32,798 bases of DNA from Candidatus Hydrogenedentota bacterium (lineage in GTDB: Bacteria; Hydrogenedentota; Hydrogenedentia; Hydrogenedentales; JAGMZX01). Within the stretch, counting starts at the first letter, position 1. Every line of letters starts with the position of its first letter. Under the pieces are notes generated by a model. It did not search any database, was not told the DNA's origin, and saw nothing but the letters and a program-made list of their open reading frames with translations. This document shows, piece by piece, positions 25,884 through 32,798 of the stretch. A program made the translations under genes and the position numbers. The stretch spans positions 13,606 through 46,403 of the forward strand of contig JAGMZX010000031.1 of the NCBI GenBank assembly GCA_018005585.1. The letters run 5' to 3'.

Positions 25884-27149
25884 TCACGCCAGCGGCGTGG
25901 GCAGCACGCGCAGCAGTTCCTCGACCGTCGTAATGCCCTTCTTCGCCTTCTTGAACCCGTCTTCCTCGATGGTTTCCATGCCGTGCGTCACCGCCGCCGC
26001 CTGAAGCCGCGCCGTGGTCGGGCGTTGCAGCACCAGTTCGGACAGGGCCTGGTTTACCACGAGCAGTTCGCCGATGGCGGCGCGGCTGCGGTAACCGATA
26101 CCCTGGCAGCGCTCGCAACCGGCGCCCCGGAAATAGCGCTGCGTGTCGCCGGAACGCGCGAAACGTTCCAGCATAATGTGGTCAGGCGAGTACGGCTCGG
26201 TACAGTCGGGGCAATTCAGGCGGACGAGCCGCTGCGCGAGCACGCCCGTCACCGACGACGCCACAAGAAATGGCTCGATGCCCATGTCCAGCAGGCGCGT
26301 GAACACGCCCGCGGCGGTCCCGCTGTGGATGGTGCTGATGACGTAGTGCCCGGTCAGGCCCGATTGGACGGCCATCTTGGCGGTCTCGAGGTCGCGGATT
26401 TCACCGACCATGATCACTTCCGGGTCTTGGCGCAGGATCGAGCGCAGCGCGTTCGCGAAGGTGAATTCCACGTGCGGGTTCACCTGGATCTGCGAGATCT
26501 TGTCCATGCTGTACTCGACCGGGTCCTCGATAGTCACGATGTTCGTCGTTCTCTTCTGCAGCGCCATCATCTCGTGGAGGATTGCGTAGATTGTCGTCGT
26601 TTTGCCGCTCGAACTGGGGCCTGTCAAAAGAAGCGTTCCCTGCGAGCGGATAATATTTTCGCGCAGGGCATCGACCACATGCGGCTGGAACCCCAGCGCG
26701 TCCAGGATGAGCAGTTCCTGCAGATCGCCCAGCAGGCGGATGACGGTGCTTTCGCCCTTGATGGTCGGCACGGTGGAAACACGCATGGGCCGCCCGCACG
26801 AGGTTTTCTCCGCGTCGAGGCGCCCGTCCTGCGGCACATCTTTCCGGTAGACCACCAGCTCCGCCAGCACCTTGATGCGCGCGATGATCTTCGCCTGGTA
26901 CACCCGCGGCACCAGCGCGATGTCTTTCAGGATGCCGTCGAGCCGGTACCGCAGCGAGAGCACCTCGCTCCACGGCTCGAGGTGCACGTCGCTCGCGTTG
27001 TGATACGCGGCCTGACTCACCATGATATCGACCGCGTCGCCCACGCCCGAATCGTCCTTGAGTTCAAGGGCGGCCAGCGCGCAGCTCTGTATGTCCTTCA
27101 AGGGAATCGCGCGGATTTGCGCCTCTTCCACTATGGCGGGTTTGGCCAT
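25884..27149 (-). CDS. Short GspE/PilB-type secretion or pilus ATPase
   Basis: 421 residues from the ATG at 27149, which has AAGGAG upstream; the frame extends 20 codons further without homology. The core is complete: A-S-D-V-H-L-E-P-W (about 52-60), Walker A GPSSSGKTTT (177-186), Asp box I-E-D-P-V-E-Y, Walker B R-Q-D-P-E-V-I-M-V-G-E-I-R-D, the H-S-G-T-A His box and a CPDC...CERCQGIGYRSR zinc site. It lacks the roughly 150-residue N-terminal MshEN/T2SSE-N domain of normal GspE/PilB. It could power pseudopilus or pilus assembly for the prepilin-like protein in this window, but no gspF/pilC, pilT or pilD gene is nearby, so its system is unknown. Confidence 0.92.
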   Translation of the reverse strand: MAKPAIVEEAQIRAIPLKDIQSCALAALELKDDSGVGDAVDIMVSQAAYHNASDVHLEPWSEVLSLRYRLDGILKDIALVPRVYQAKIIARIKVLAELVVYRKDVPQDGRLDAEKTSCGRPMRVSTVPTIKGESTVIRLLGDLQELLILDALGFQPHVVDALRENIIRSQGTLLLTGPSSSGKTTTIYAILHEMMALQKRTTNIVTIEDPVEYSMDKISQIQVNPHVEFTFANALRSILRQDPEVIMVGEIRDLETAKMAVQSGLTGHYVISTIHSGTAAGVFTRLLDMGIEPFLVASSVTGVLAQRLVRLNCPDCTEPYSPDHIMLERFARSGDTQRYFRGAGCERCQGIGYRSRAAIGELLVVNQALSELVLQRPTTARLQAAAVTHGMETIEEDGFKKAKKGITTVEELLRVLPTPLA

Positions 27150-27247
27150 GCGTTGCTCCTTGCGCACCGTCAACCGGCGCGGACGTTGCGCATCATGGTG
27201 CGCTATCACTTCGGCGAAGTCAAAGCAGCAACCCCAGATGGGCGGCC

Positions 27248-27545
27248 TCAGGCCTCGCCCAGCCGGGCATAGGCTGTTTCGAGGTATGGCAGGACTTGGC
27301 GTTCGTAATCACCCCGGGCGCGGAAGAAGGTCATGGCGCCCCGCGCCATTGGCTCGACGATGGCCGCTGCCGGCGTAGTAGGCTTGCCACATCCCGGTCT
27401 CGGAAGGCGCCAGACGCGCCGGGTCGAAATCGAAGTTGAGCCCGCGGTCGTGACACCCGACATACCAGCCCGCGGCGCCCACGAGCGTAATCAACGCCAG
27501 GAACAGCGTCAGGAGGACATAGGCCGCCAGTCGTAGTCTTGACAT
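27248..27545 (-). pseudogene. Frameshifted small membrane-protein gene
   Basis: Two overlapping minus-strand frames read as one gene. The first starts MSRLRLAAYVLLTLFLALIT at 27545, a clean transmembrane helix, and continues through L-N-F-D-F-D-P-A-R-L and G-M-W-Q-A-Y-Y-A-G. The second, in a different frame, contributes E-P-M-A-R-G-A-M-T-F-F-R-A-R-G-D-Y-E-R-Q-V-L-P-Y-L and ends at 27248. The switch lies near 27365-27375 in ggccgctgccgg. The W-x-x-Y-Y and D-Y-E-x-x-L-P-x-L elements recall a family of small envelope proteins in which about 50 residues separate them; that comparison is from memory. It is either a decayed gene or an indel error in the assembly. Confidence 0.6.
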
Positions 27546-27567
27546 ACTCTGGTTCCGGCGCTCCCTG

Positions 27568-28461
27568 TCAGTATTTCGGGGCCGGCGTCTGCCCGTCGTG
27601 CGGTTCCGCGCCTTGCGTGAGCTTGCGCCAGGCGGTGAGGGACCGCGTCAGGTATTCGCGGGCGTCGCCCGGAATGCCGTAGCACTGCAAGCCAATCGGA
27701 CCGCGAAAACCGTGCTCGTCGAGCACGGACAGGAAATGCCGCACGTCGAAAGAGCCGCTGTCGAGCGGTTGAATCCAGTTGCCCGTGCCCGTGTGGATTT
27801 CCGCGGCGCGGTCCGCGCCGTGAATGCTCACGGCAAAGAGGTAGGGCGCGGCCTCCGCGACCAGCGCTTCCAGGTGTTCTTCTTCGTCGACCTTCAGCCA
27901 ATGGCACAGGTTGAACATGACGCCGACGTTGGGGCGCCCGGCCTTGCGCGCGAGGCGGATGGCGTCCTCGACGCGTTCCAGCCAGTCGTTCGCGTGCGGG
28001 TACAGCGCCACGCGCGCGCCGAAAGGCCGCGCCTTGTCCGCGATCTCGCGGATGATCGCCACGCCGCGCTCGTCGCCGCCCGGATCCGAGGGCGGCAGCC
28101 CGGTCATGAGCAGCGCGAGCATCACGTCGCGGTCCTTCAACAGGGGAAGCGCGCTGTCGAGCCGCGCGTCGTAGGGCGCGTCCTGCGCGGCCAAGTCGAC
28201 GCGCAGGTAGACCTGAAACAGTTTCAGGCCCACGGCGTCAAGCGTCTTGATGCGCTCTTCGAGATTATCGAGCCAGAGATGGCCGGCGCCGTCGTAGCCA
28301 AGTTCCTTCAGCAGGGCCGCCTGCTGCTCGAGTGTGCGCTTGGCGCTGTCGTGCGTGTCCATGCAGAAGGCGAAGAAGGGACGAACGGGGGGGGCTTGAG
28401 CACACGCGGCCGCACACAGCGCGAATGCAGTCACAAATCCCATCCATGCCGCATGGCGCAT
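27568..28461 (-). CDS. Exported xylose-isomerase-like TIM-barrel protein (sugar phosphate isomerase/epimerase family)
   Basis: 297 residues from the ATG at 28461. The frame continues upstream, but that part overlaps the neighbouring gene. The N-terminus is a signal peptide (MRHAAWMGFVTAFALCAAAC), possibly a lipoprotein signal with Cys at about 20. The remainder is an AP-endonuclease-2/xylose-isomerase-type barrel: F-C-M-D-T-H-D, L-K-E-L-G-Y-D-G, V-A-L-Y-P-H-A-N-D-W, G-V-M-F-N-L-C-H-W, S-I-H-G-A-D and G-L-Q-C-Y-G, where the His/Glu/Asp positions usually bind a divalent metal. Such exported proteins often epimerise or cleave 3-keto sugars produced by Gfo/Idh/MocA oxidoreductases, which fits the neighbours; that role is inferred. 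It starts 23 bases after the aldo/keto-reductase-like gene, so the two are probably co-transcribed. Confidence 0.87.
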   Translation of the reverse strand: MRHAAWMGFVTAFALCAAACAQAPPVRPFFAFCMDTHDSAKRTLEQQAALLKELGYDGAGHLWLDNLEERIKTLDAVGLKLFQVYLRVDLAAQDAPYDARLDSALPLLKDRDVMLALLMTGLPPSDPGGDERGVAIIREIADKARPFGARVALYPHANDWLERVEDAIRLARKAGRPNVGVMFNLCHWLKVDEEEHLEALVAEAAPYLFAVSIHGADRAAEIHTGTGNWIQPLDSGSFDVRHFLSVLDEHGFRGPIGLQCYGIPGDAREYLTRSLTAWRKLTQGAEPHDGQTPAPKY

Positions 28462-28484
28462 CGGGCGTGTTCCGGGCGGGTTTG

Positions 28485-29459
28485 TCAACTGCGCCACGGG
28501 CGTGTCCGTTGCACGCCCATCAACGCCTCGCGGATCAGCGCGGCGTCCCCGGCTATCTCGAAGTCGAACATGCCCGCGAGAATGTGGTCGGCGCCGTTCT
28601 CGAAGACGTGCGTGAACGCGTCCTTCGGCGGGATCGCGCCCGCGGCCATGACCTTGAACGCGATCCACGGCTTCTCGACGCTCTTCATCACCTCGATGGT
28701 CTCTTCCGGGTCACGGCACCAATACCCGGGAATCTCGCGGATGGGGTCGGTCAATTCCTCGGGCCGCGGCGCGGTCTGATAGTGGTGGTGATGATATGTC
28801 TTGATGTAGAAATCCCCCGGGATGCCCCGCGCTTCGCATTCCTGGACGACGCGCAGGTCATGCCCGCCTATGCCGGAAGGCATCCCCTGCTCCTTCACCC
28901 ATTCGACCGCTTTCACGATTACATCGAACTTCCCTTCCTTCACCAGGCGGTCCGCCGTCACGCCCCAGAGATAGACCGATTCGACGCCATTCTCGATCAG
29001 GCCGTCGACCTGCTTCCTGTAATCGTCCCACTGCGTGTCCGGCGCGGCGGTAGGGCACACGATCCACTGCATGGTCCCGCCGCGTTCGCGGTGATGGCGA
29101 ATAATGGAGTCCACCGACGGCACGGTATGGATGACCGTTGTGTTGACACCGTGCTGCACGGCCAGGTCCAGCGTTTCGAGGATTTTTTCGTGCGTATTGT
29201 AGTGCGCGGCAAGGTCGTAGACGTACATGAGGTCGCGGCTGTGCGTGAAGTGCGTGAGCAGGTTCCCGCCCAGGAGCAGCCGGCTCACGGACATGCCCGC
29301 GATATTCCCCTGCGGCAGCGCCTCCACCGCCGCGCCCGGGGCAGGCGCCGCCCCGGCCGCGCTTTCCTGCGCCGCCGCCATGCGCGCGGCCAGCGTCGCC
29401 GCAGCCGACAACCCCAGCGATTGCTTCATGAACCCCCGGCGACTGGTCCCACGTTCCAT
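28485..29459 (-). CDS. Tat-exported aldo/keto-reductase-like protein
   Basis: 324 residues from the ATG at 29459, preceded by AAAGGAA. A twin-arginine signal, S-R-R-G-F-M-K-Q-S-L, is followed by a hydrophobic stretch and A-x-A cleavage site (M-A-A-A-Q). The mature part begins with S-V-S-R-L-L-L-G-G-N, as in aldo/keto reductases, and continues as a TIM barrel (V-Y-L-W-G-V-T, K-P-W-I-A-F-K-V-M-A-A-G-A-I-P). The classical Asp-Tyr-Lys-His tetrad is not obvious, so it may be a divergent or non-redox barrel. Tat export implies folding with a cofactor before export. It is divergently transcribed from the Gfo/Idh/MocA gene. Confidence 0.8.
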   Translation of the reverse strand: MERGTSRRGFMKQSLGLSAAATLAARMAAAQESAAGAAPAPGAAVEALPQGNIAGMSVSRLLLGGNLLTHFTHSRDLMYVYDLAAHYNTHEKILETLDLAVQHGVNTTVIHTVPSVDSIIRHHRERGGTMQWIVCPTAAPDTQWDDYRKQVDGLIENGVESVYLWGVTADRLVKEGKFDVIVKAVEWVKEQGMPSGIGGHDLRVVQECEARGIPGDFYIKTYHHHHYQTAPRPEELTDPIREIPGYWCRDPEETIEVMKSVEKPWIAFKVMAAGAIPPKDAFTHVFENGADHILAGMFDFEIAGDAALIREALMGVQRTRPWRS

Positions 29460-29529
29460 GTCTTGATTTCCTTTCACTATTACCTGGCATCTGCTTCATC
29501 GAAGAGACCCAGGACGGCTACCTGCGGCT

Positions 29530-29535
29530 ATTATA
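29530..29535 (-). promoter_or_regulatory. Consensus -10 box for the Tat aldo/keto-reductase-like gene
   Basis: TATAAT on the minus strand, preceded by GCTGG. No good -35 box is seen at 16-18 bases, so it may depend on an activator. Confidence 0.45.
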
Positions 29536-29614
29536 CCAGCGAGTTTCGCGGAAAAGACTGTCCTGAATTCTCCATAAACACGCCTTGTGACCAGAGAATA
29601 CACTGAGAAGGCTA

Positions 29615-29651
29615 CCTTGAAGATTCGATGATTGCAACCGAATCTTCAAGG
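29615..29651. repeat. 13-bp perfect inverted repeat
   Basis: CCTTGAAGATTCG (29615-29627) and CGAATCTTCAAGG (29639-29651) are exact reverse complements around an 11-base centre. It lies midway between divergent promoters. No T tract follows on either strand, so an operator or an RNA hairpin is more likely than a terminator. Confidence 0.8.
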
Positions 29652-29777
29652 CAAGCCAAGCACTGCACATTCCTGTTCTCCCCGTGCGGACGCGGAATTC
29701 CGGCCTTGCCGTCGCTCAGGTCACTTACGTCCCGTAAGCTTGTCGCCTTTTGCAGGCCCTTGAACCTGTATCGCGGG

Positions 29778-29806
29778 TTGATGTTCCCGCGCGCCGGTGC
29801 TACCCT
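29778..29806 (+). promoter_or_regulatory. Weak promoter candidate for the Gfo/Idh/MocA gene
   Basis: TTGATG (29778-29783), 17 bases, TACCCT (29801-29806). The boxes match 4/6 and 3/6 of consensus. Confidence 0.25.
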
Positions 29807-29855
29807 GAACGCGTTCGGTAAGCGGCGGGAAAACAACGATTCGGGAGGTCTTCGC

Positions 29856-31247
29856 ATGCTGAATCGCAGGGAGTTTCTCAAGACGGCGGCCGTGGCGACG
29901 GTGCCGTTGTTCATCTCCTCCAGGGCGCTTGGAATGAAGAAACCGGGCGCGAACGACATCATCAACGTGGGTCTGATCGGCCTCGGCGGCCGCTGCCGCG
30001 ATATCGTGCGGACGTGCCTGCAGATTCCGCAGATGCGCGTGGCCGCGATTTGCGACTGTTTCAAGCCGCGCATCGCGGCGTTCATGAAGGAGAAGCCCGC
30101 CGACGCCCAGTGGCAGGTCTATACGGATTTCCGGAAGATGATCGAGACGGAGCAACTGGACGGGGTCATGGTGGAAACGACGACCCATGCGCGGGCGTGG
30201 ATCGCGTGTATCGCGATGACGATGGGCATGGACGTCTATATCGAGAAGCCCATGTGCCTGACGATTGCCGAGGGGCGTGAAATGGTCACCTGCGCGCGCA
30301 ACTGCAAGCGCGTCACGCAGGTCGGCACGCAGCAGCGGTCCATGCCCCTGAACAACTGGGCCAGCGACCTCGTGAAAAACGGCGCGATCGGCCGAGTGAA
30401 GGAAGTGCTCGCGCCGAATTTCGTCAGCCCGCTTGTCTGGGATGCCCGGCCTGCCGAGGAAATGCCCGCGGGCGGCGACGAGGGCTGGTGGGACATCTGG
30501 ACGAATCAGGCGGAGTTGCGCCCGTATCATTCCGAAATCCATCTCGGCTGGGCCAAGTGGCGCGACTACGACGGCGGCGGCATCTCGTTCGGCGTCACGG
30601 GCTGGGGCACGCACAGCTACGACCAAATCAACCGCGGCTTGGGCACGGACGAAACGGGCCCCGTCGAGATAGTCCTTGAAGAAGCCGTCCAGGACATTCC
30701 GACGGGCAAGTTCGAGGAACGTCACATCTCGGAGGACGAAACCGGCGCCGCCTACTACCCCATGTGCAAAGGCACCGTGGGCCCGCGCGCGAAGACGCGC
30801 ATGAAATTCGCGAGCGGCACGGAACTCAATCTCGGCCTCGATGGCGATTGGGGCCCCGGTCTTGGCTGCATCTTTGTGGGTGAAAAAGGCAAGATCGAGA
30901 TTAACCGCGACAAGATATCCGCCGACCCGAAGGAATTGGTCGCGTCGCCGGACCGCCCGCCCGCGCTGACGGTGCTCGAGACGCAGCCGCATATCGAGAA
31001 CTGGCTGGCGTGCATGCGAACCCGCGAACGGTGCACGGCGGATATCGAATGCGGCCAGCGCAGTTCGACGCTGTGTTATCTCGTCAATATCGCGCGCGAC
31101 CTTGGCCGCGTGGGCGAGAAACTTCTCTGGGACCCCGAAAAGGAGCGGTTTACCAACTGCGACGAGGGCAACGCAATGCTTTCACGCCCGCGTCGCGCGG
31201 GATACGAGCTTCCCGCGCCGCGCCGGCAACGCCGCGGCACAGACTGA
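29856..31247 (+). CDS. Tat-exported Gfo/Idh/MocA-family oxidoreductase
   Basis: 463 residues from ATG 29856 with GGGAGG upstream; the open frame further 5' is non-coding leader. A twin-arginine signal, N-R-R-E-F-L-K-T-A-A, starts the protein. The NAD(P) Rossmann site follows (I-N-V-G-L-I-G-L-G-G-R), then the family motif E-K-P-M with the catalytic lysine, and the C-terminal beta-sheet domain (W-G-T-H-S-Y-D-Q, G-E-K-G-K-I-E-I). The usual G-x-G-x-x-G is altered to G-L-G-G-R-C. Tat export with a tightly bound nucleotide is known for glucose-fructose oxidoreductase and for many Planctomycetota relatives. The substrate is probably a sugar or glycoside; the exact one cannot be told. Confidence 0.94.
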   Translation: MLNRREFLKTAAVATVPLFISSRALGMKKPGANDIINVGLIGLGGRCRDIVRTCLQIPQMRVAAICDCFKPRIAAFMKEKPADAQWQVYTDFRKMIETEQLDGVMVETTTHARAWIACIAMTMGMDVYIEKPMCLTIAEGREMVTCARNCKRVTQVGTQQRSMPLNNWASDLVKNGAIGRVKEVLAPNFVSPLVWDARPAEEMPAGGDEGWWDIWTNQAELRPYHSEIHLGWAKWRDYDGGGISFGVTGWGTHSYDQINRGLGTDETGPVEIVLEEAVQDIPTGKFEERHISEDETGAAYYPMCKGTVGPRAKTRMKFASGTELNLGLDGDWGPGLGCIFVGEKGKIEINRDKISADPKELVASPDRPPALTVLETQPHIENWLACMRTRERCTADIECGQRSSTLCYLVNIARDLGRVGEKLLWDPEKERFTNCDEGNAMLSRPRRAGYELPAPRRQRRGTD

Positions 31248-31265
31248 ACCCGCCCGCCAACATTC

Positions 31266-31298
31266 GCCGCTCTCCATCGCCGCGCGGTGGAGAGCGGC
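31266..31298. terminator. Bidirectional hairpin between convergent genes
   Basis: GCCGCTCTCCA (31266-31276) and TGGAGAGCGGC (31288-31298) form a perfect 11-bp stem with an 11-base loop. It lies between the Gfo/Idh/MocA stop and the convergent flavoprotein stop. There is no T tract, so termination is only likely. Confidence 0.5.
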
Positions 31299-31316
31299 CT
31301 GCATATGCGCGTCAGG

Positions 31317-31946
31317 CTAACGCCGCGCCGCGAGCTTCTTGCCGAGGCGGCGTGCTTTTCGCACCAGACGCTCGTTCAGGGGTTGGGCCTTCTGCTGGGC
31401 GCTCAACCCGGCGAAAAGCACGCCAACCGTGCGCGCACCAAGCAGCCCCGCCACGTTCTTCAGGAAGCCGGTCATGCGGGTCGTCAGACGCGCCAGAAGC
31501 GCCGGCGCCGCGGCCGACACGACGATCACGGCTTTTTTGTCCTTGCGCGTGTTACGGGTGCGCGGCGCACCCATGCCCCAAGGCCAATAAGCGAAACAGA
31601 CCGTGCGTTCAATGAATCGTTTCATGACGGCAGTGACGGTCCAGTAATTCATCGGCGACGCGAGCACGAGGGCGTCGGCGGCGCGAATTTCGGCAAGGAG
31701 TCCCCGCATGTCATCCTTCAGGAGGCATTCGCCAGGTTCCGTCCCTTCCTCCTGCGTGCAGGAGCGGCAGTTCGTGCAGAACTCGATATGACGGTCAATC
31801 AGATAGACCTTCCCGGTCGTGGCCCCGGCTTCCCGGGCGGAGGACAACACCTCGTCCACCAGCCGATCGCTGACGCCGCCTTTGCGGTATGTGCCGACAA
31901 TGGCCACTATCTTGGGTGGGACTGTCCCGCTCATGTCCGTGTTCAT
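31317..31946 (-). CDS. Flavodoxin-fold iron-sulfur flavoprotein-like reductase
   Basis: 209 residues from the ATG at 31946, which overlaps the upstream gene's stop by ATGA; a second ATG at 31934 is also possible. The N-terminus has an FMN-binding flavodoxin-like start (I-V-A-I-V-G-T-Y-R-K-G-G-V-S-D), and A-L-V-L-A-S-P-M-N-Y-W-T-V follows. Between them four cysteines lie as F-C-T-N-C-R-S-C-x10-C, followed by K-D-D-M. This matches the cluster-binding insert of archaeal and bacterial iron-sulfur flavoproteins, with a somewhat longer last spacing. It is probably a cytoplasmic electron carrier or quinone/nitro reductase. The C-terminus is basic. Coupling to a glycosidase gene is unexpected. Confidence 0.87.
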   Translation of the reverse strand: MNTDMSGTVPPKIVAIVGTYRKGGVSDRLVDEVLSSAREAGATTGKVYLIDRHIEFCTNCRSCTQEEGTEPGECLLKDDMRGLLAEIRAADALVLASPMNYWTVTAVMKRFIERTVCFAYWPWGMGAPRTRNTRKDKKAVIVVSAAAPALLARLTTRMTGFLKNVAGLLGARTVGVLFAGLSAQQKAQPLNERLVRKARRLGKKLAARR

Positions 31947-32797
31947 GCCTCCGTCCATGCGAGGTCCAGGCAAAACGCCGTTTCAGGGTCAGGCGGCGCG
32001 TCGCACCAGCGCGTCGCGCCGTCCGCTTGGAATGGGCCCGCCGGTTCTGCGCTGCCGCCGGTCCACGCGCCGCCCGGCGGCGGGACAAACACGAGTCTCC
32101 GCCGATTGCCGCCGCGCCATGTGCCTGAGAGACGGCCCCGCTCGCCGTTCAGCGCAATCCGGCCCTCACCAATCGCAAGGCGCGCTTGCCAGCCGGCGGC
32201 CCACCATTCCCGCGGCACTTGCGGCGCGATCCGAAGCGCACCCGCCGCGTCCGGCTCCACGCCGAGCAGAAAGAGGTTCACGATGCGGACCAGGTTCGCG
32301 GGATACTCGCAATACGTCATGGGTCCGCCGGGACGGGGGCCGGCCCCGGACGGGAAATACCGTTCCTGCCACGAATAACCGTTCGCCGCGCCGATGTCCG
32401 CAACGGCGCGCATCGCGTCGAGCAGGCCCGCGATATCGCCCCAGCGCGCGCGCGCCCACGATTCCAGGTACCAGACGCGGCCCATCGCGGCGAGGTCGTG
32501 CCGCCGGTCGTGATTCGGGAACTGGTCCGCCGGGATGAACTCCCAGTCTTCATAGCTTTCCGGATGGGTGGAGATGCCCGTGGGCATGCCGCCGTAGCGG
32601 AAGCCGCGTTCGTCTTTTGCACGCTGCCAGAGGCGTTGTGCCTCCGCCTCGGGCAGCATGCCAATCGCAAGCGCGGCCCAGTCCACATCGGTGAGGCCAT
32701 GCGTGTCTATCGCGCCGCGCGCCGGGTGGAGGTATTCGACGCAGTGGTCGCCACGCCAGAACTCGCGCGCGAAATTCGCGCGGATGCGTTGCGCGAG
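31943..32797 (-). CDS. Six-hairpin glycosidase-like protein (5' partial)
   Basis: 284 residues are visible; the gene continues beyond the right edge of the window. The visible part starts LAQRIRANFAREFWRG and continues D-T-H-G-L-T-D-V-D-W-A-A-L-A-I-G. It has an alternating helical pattern with many Trp/Tyr (Y-E-D-W-E-F, V-W-Y-L-E-S-W-A-R), as in (alpha/alpha)6 glycosidases of the alpha-L-rhamnosidase/glycogen-debranching type. A short beta-sandwich ends the protein (L-R-I-A-P-Q-V-P-x-x-W, F-V-P-P-P-G-G). It probably hydrolyses a plant- or microbe-derived glycan; family and linkage specificity are unknown. The catalytic acid residues cannot be placed with confidence from the visible part. Its stop overlaps the next gene by ATGA. 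Confidence 0.65.
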   Translation of the reverse strand, partial: LAQRIRANFAREFWRGDHCVEYLHPARGAIDTHGLTDVDWAALAIGMLPEAEAQRLWQRAKDERGFRYGGMPTGISTHPESYEDWEFIPADQFPNHDRRHDLAAMGRVWYLESWARARWGDIAGLLDAMRAVADIGAANGYSWQERYFPSGAGPRPGGPMTYCEYPANLVRIVNLFLLGVEPDAAGALRIAPQVPREWWAAGWQARLAIGEGRIALNGERGRLSGTWRGGNRRRLVFVPPPGGAWTGGSAEPAGPFQADGATRWCDAPPDPETAFCLDLAWTEA

Positions 32798-32798
32798 C

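Larger units (their letters stand above)
29460..29855. other. 396-bp divergent intergenic region
   Basis: No gene is supported. It holds a minus-strand -10 box for the aldo/keto-reductase-like gene, a 13-bp perfect inverted repeat (29615-29651), a small hairpin CTTACG-TCC-CGTAAG (29724-29738) and a weak plus-strand promoter for the Gfo/Idh/MocA gene. Open frames cross it on both strands without any protein-like features. Confidence 0.6.

Noticed and set aside
29612-30085. A minus-strand open frame across the divergent intergenic region
   Set aside because: It runs antisense into the Gfo/Idh/MocA gene, lacks a ribosome site, and shows no domain; the inverted repeat explains the only structured part.
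1-32798. tRNA/rRNA genes, CRISPR arrays, insertion sequences, toxin-antitoxin or defence islands
   Set aside because: I looked for cloverleaf-like segments, spaced direct repeats, transposase motifs and defence domains in intergenic and coding regions and saw none that could be supported.

Overview
The window is about 32.8 kb of GC-rich bacterial chromosome, probably from a metagenome-assembled genome. Several features point to a lineage near the Planctomycetota/Lentisphaerota or Candidatus Hydrogenedentota: a secreted protein with a GEGE linker and paired 'ELLRVIQFYNSGG' dockerin-like hands, a pilin-like protein with an H-x10-DG C-terminus, Tat-exported sugar oxidoreductases, and a secreted subtilase with thrombospondin-type-3 calcium repeats. 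I infer Hydrogenedentota as the best guess from memory of these signatures; no 16S gene is present to confirm it. I saw no tRNA or rRNA gene, CRISPR array, insertion sequence or prophage.

Layout. 1-7783 (+): the 3' part of a secreted calcium-binding protein with a terminator; a large membrane-anchored SGNH-hydrolase/TPR protein; a complete sigma-54 enhancer-binding regulator; a lipoprotein; a GNAT acetyltransferase. 7796-10043 (-): a prepilin-like protein and a class-V aminotransferase. 10044-12298 (+): a long regulatory region, then GTP-dependent PEP carboxykinase. 12475-16275 (+): a giant S8 protease. 16312-16779 (-): a small membrane TPR protein. 16987-17532 (+): hslV with no hslU beside it.

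17560-25856 (+): an apparent 8.3-kb operon led by a strong sigma-70-like promoter and a leader with a terminator hairpin: infC (apparent AUC start), rpmI, rplT, hisA, tyrA, tmk, holB, ricT, tatD and a pabB-pabC fusion. The genes are packed with 4-bp ATGA overlaps or gaps of a few bases. The tmk-holB-ricT-tatD order resembles the B. subtilis tmk/holB/yaaT/yabD neighbourhood, here joined to a ribosomal-protein operon and to aromatic/histidine/folate biosynthesis genes.

25884-29459 (-): a short GspE/PilB-type ATPase, a frameshifted remnant of a small membrane-protein gene, a secreted xylose-isomerase-like TIM-barrel protein and a Tat-exported aldo/keto-reductase-like protein. These last two stand divergently from a Tat-exported Gfo/Idh/MocA oxidoreductase (29856-31247, +). 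31317-32797 (-): an iron-sulfur flavoprotein-like reductase translationally coupled to the 3' part of a six-hairpin glycosidase-like gene that runs off the window. The right third therefore looks like periplasmic carbohydrate oxidation and breakdown.

Most of the window is recognisable housekeeping or accessory metabolism. I did not find a clear new defence or mobile system. The most interesting signals are regulatory (the infC leader and AUC start, a palindrome over the pckG promoter, phased repeats upstream of the pilin gene) and architectural (the TPR pair inside an SGNH domain, the dockerin-like hands, the housekeeping super-operon).
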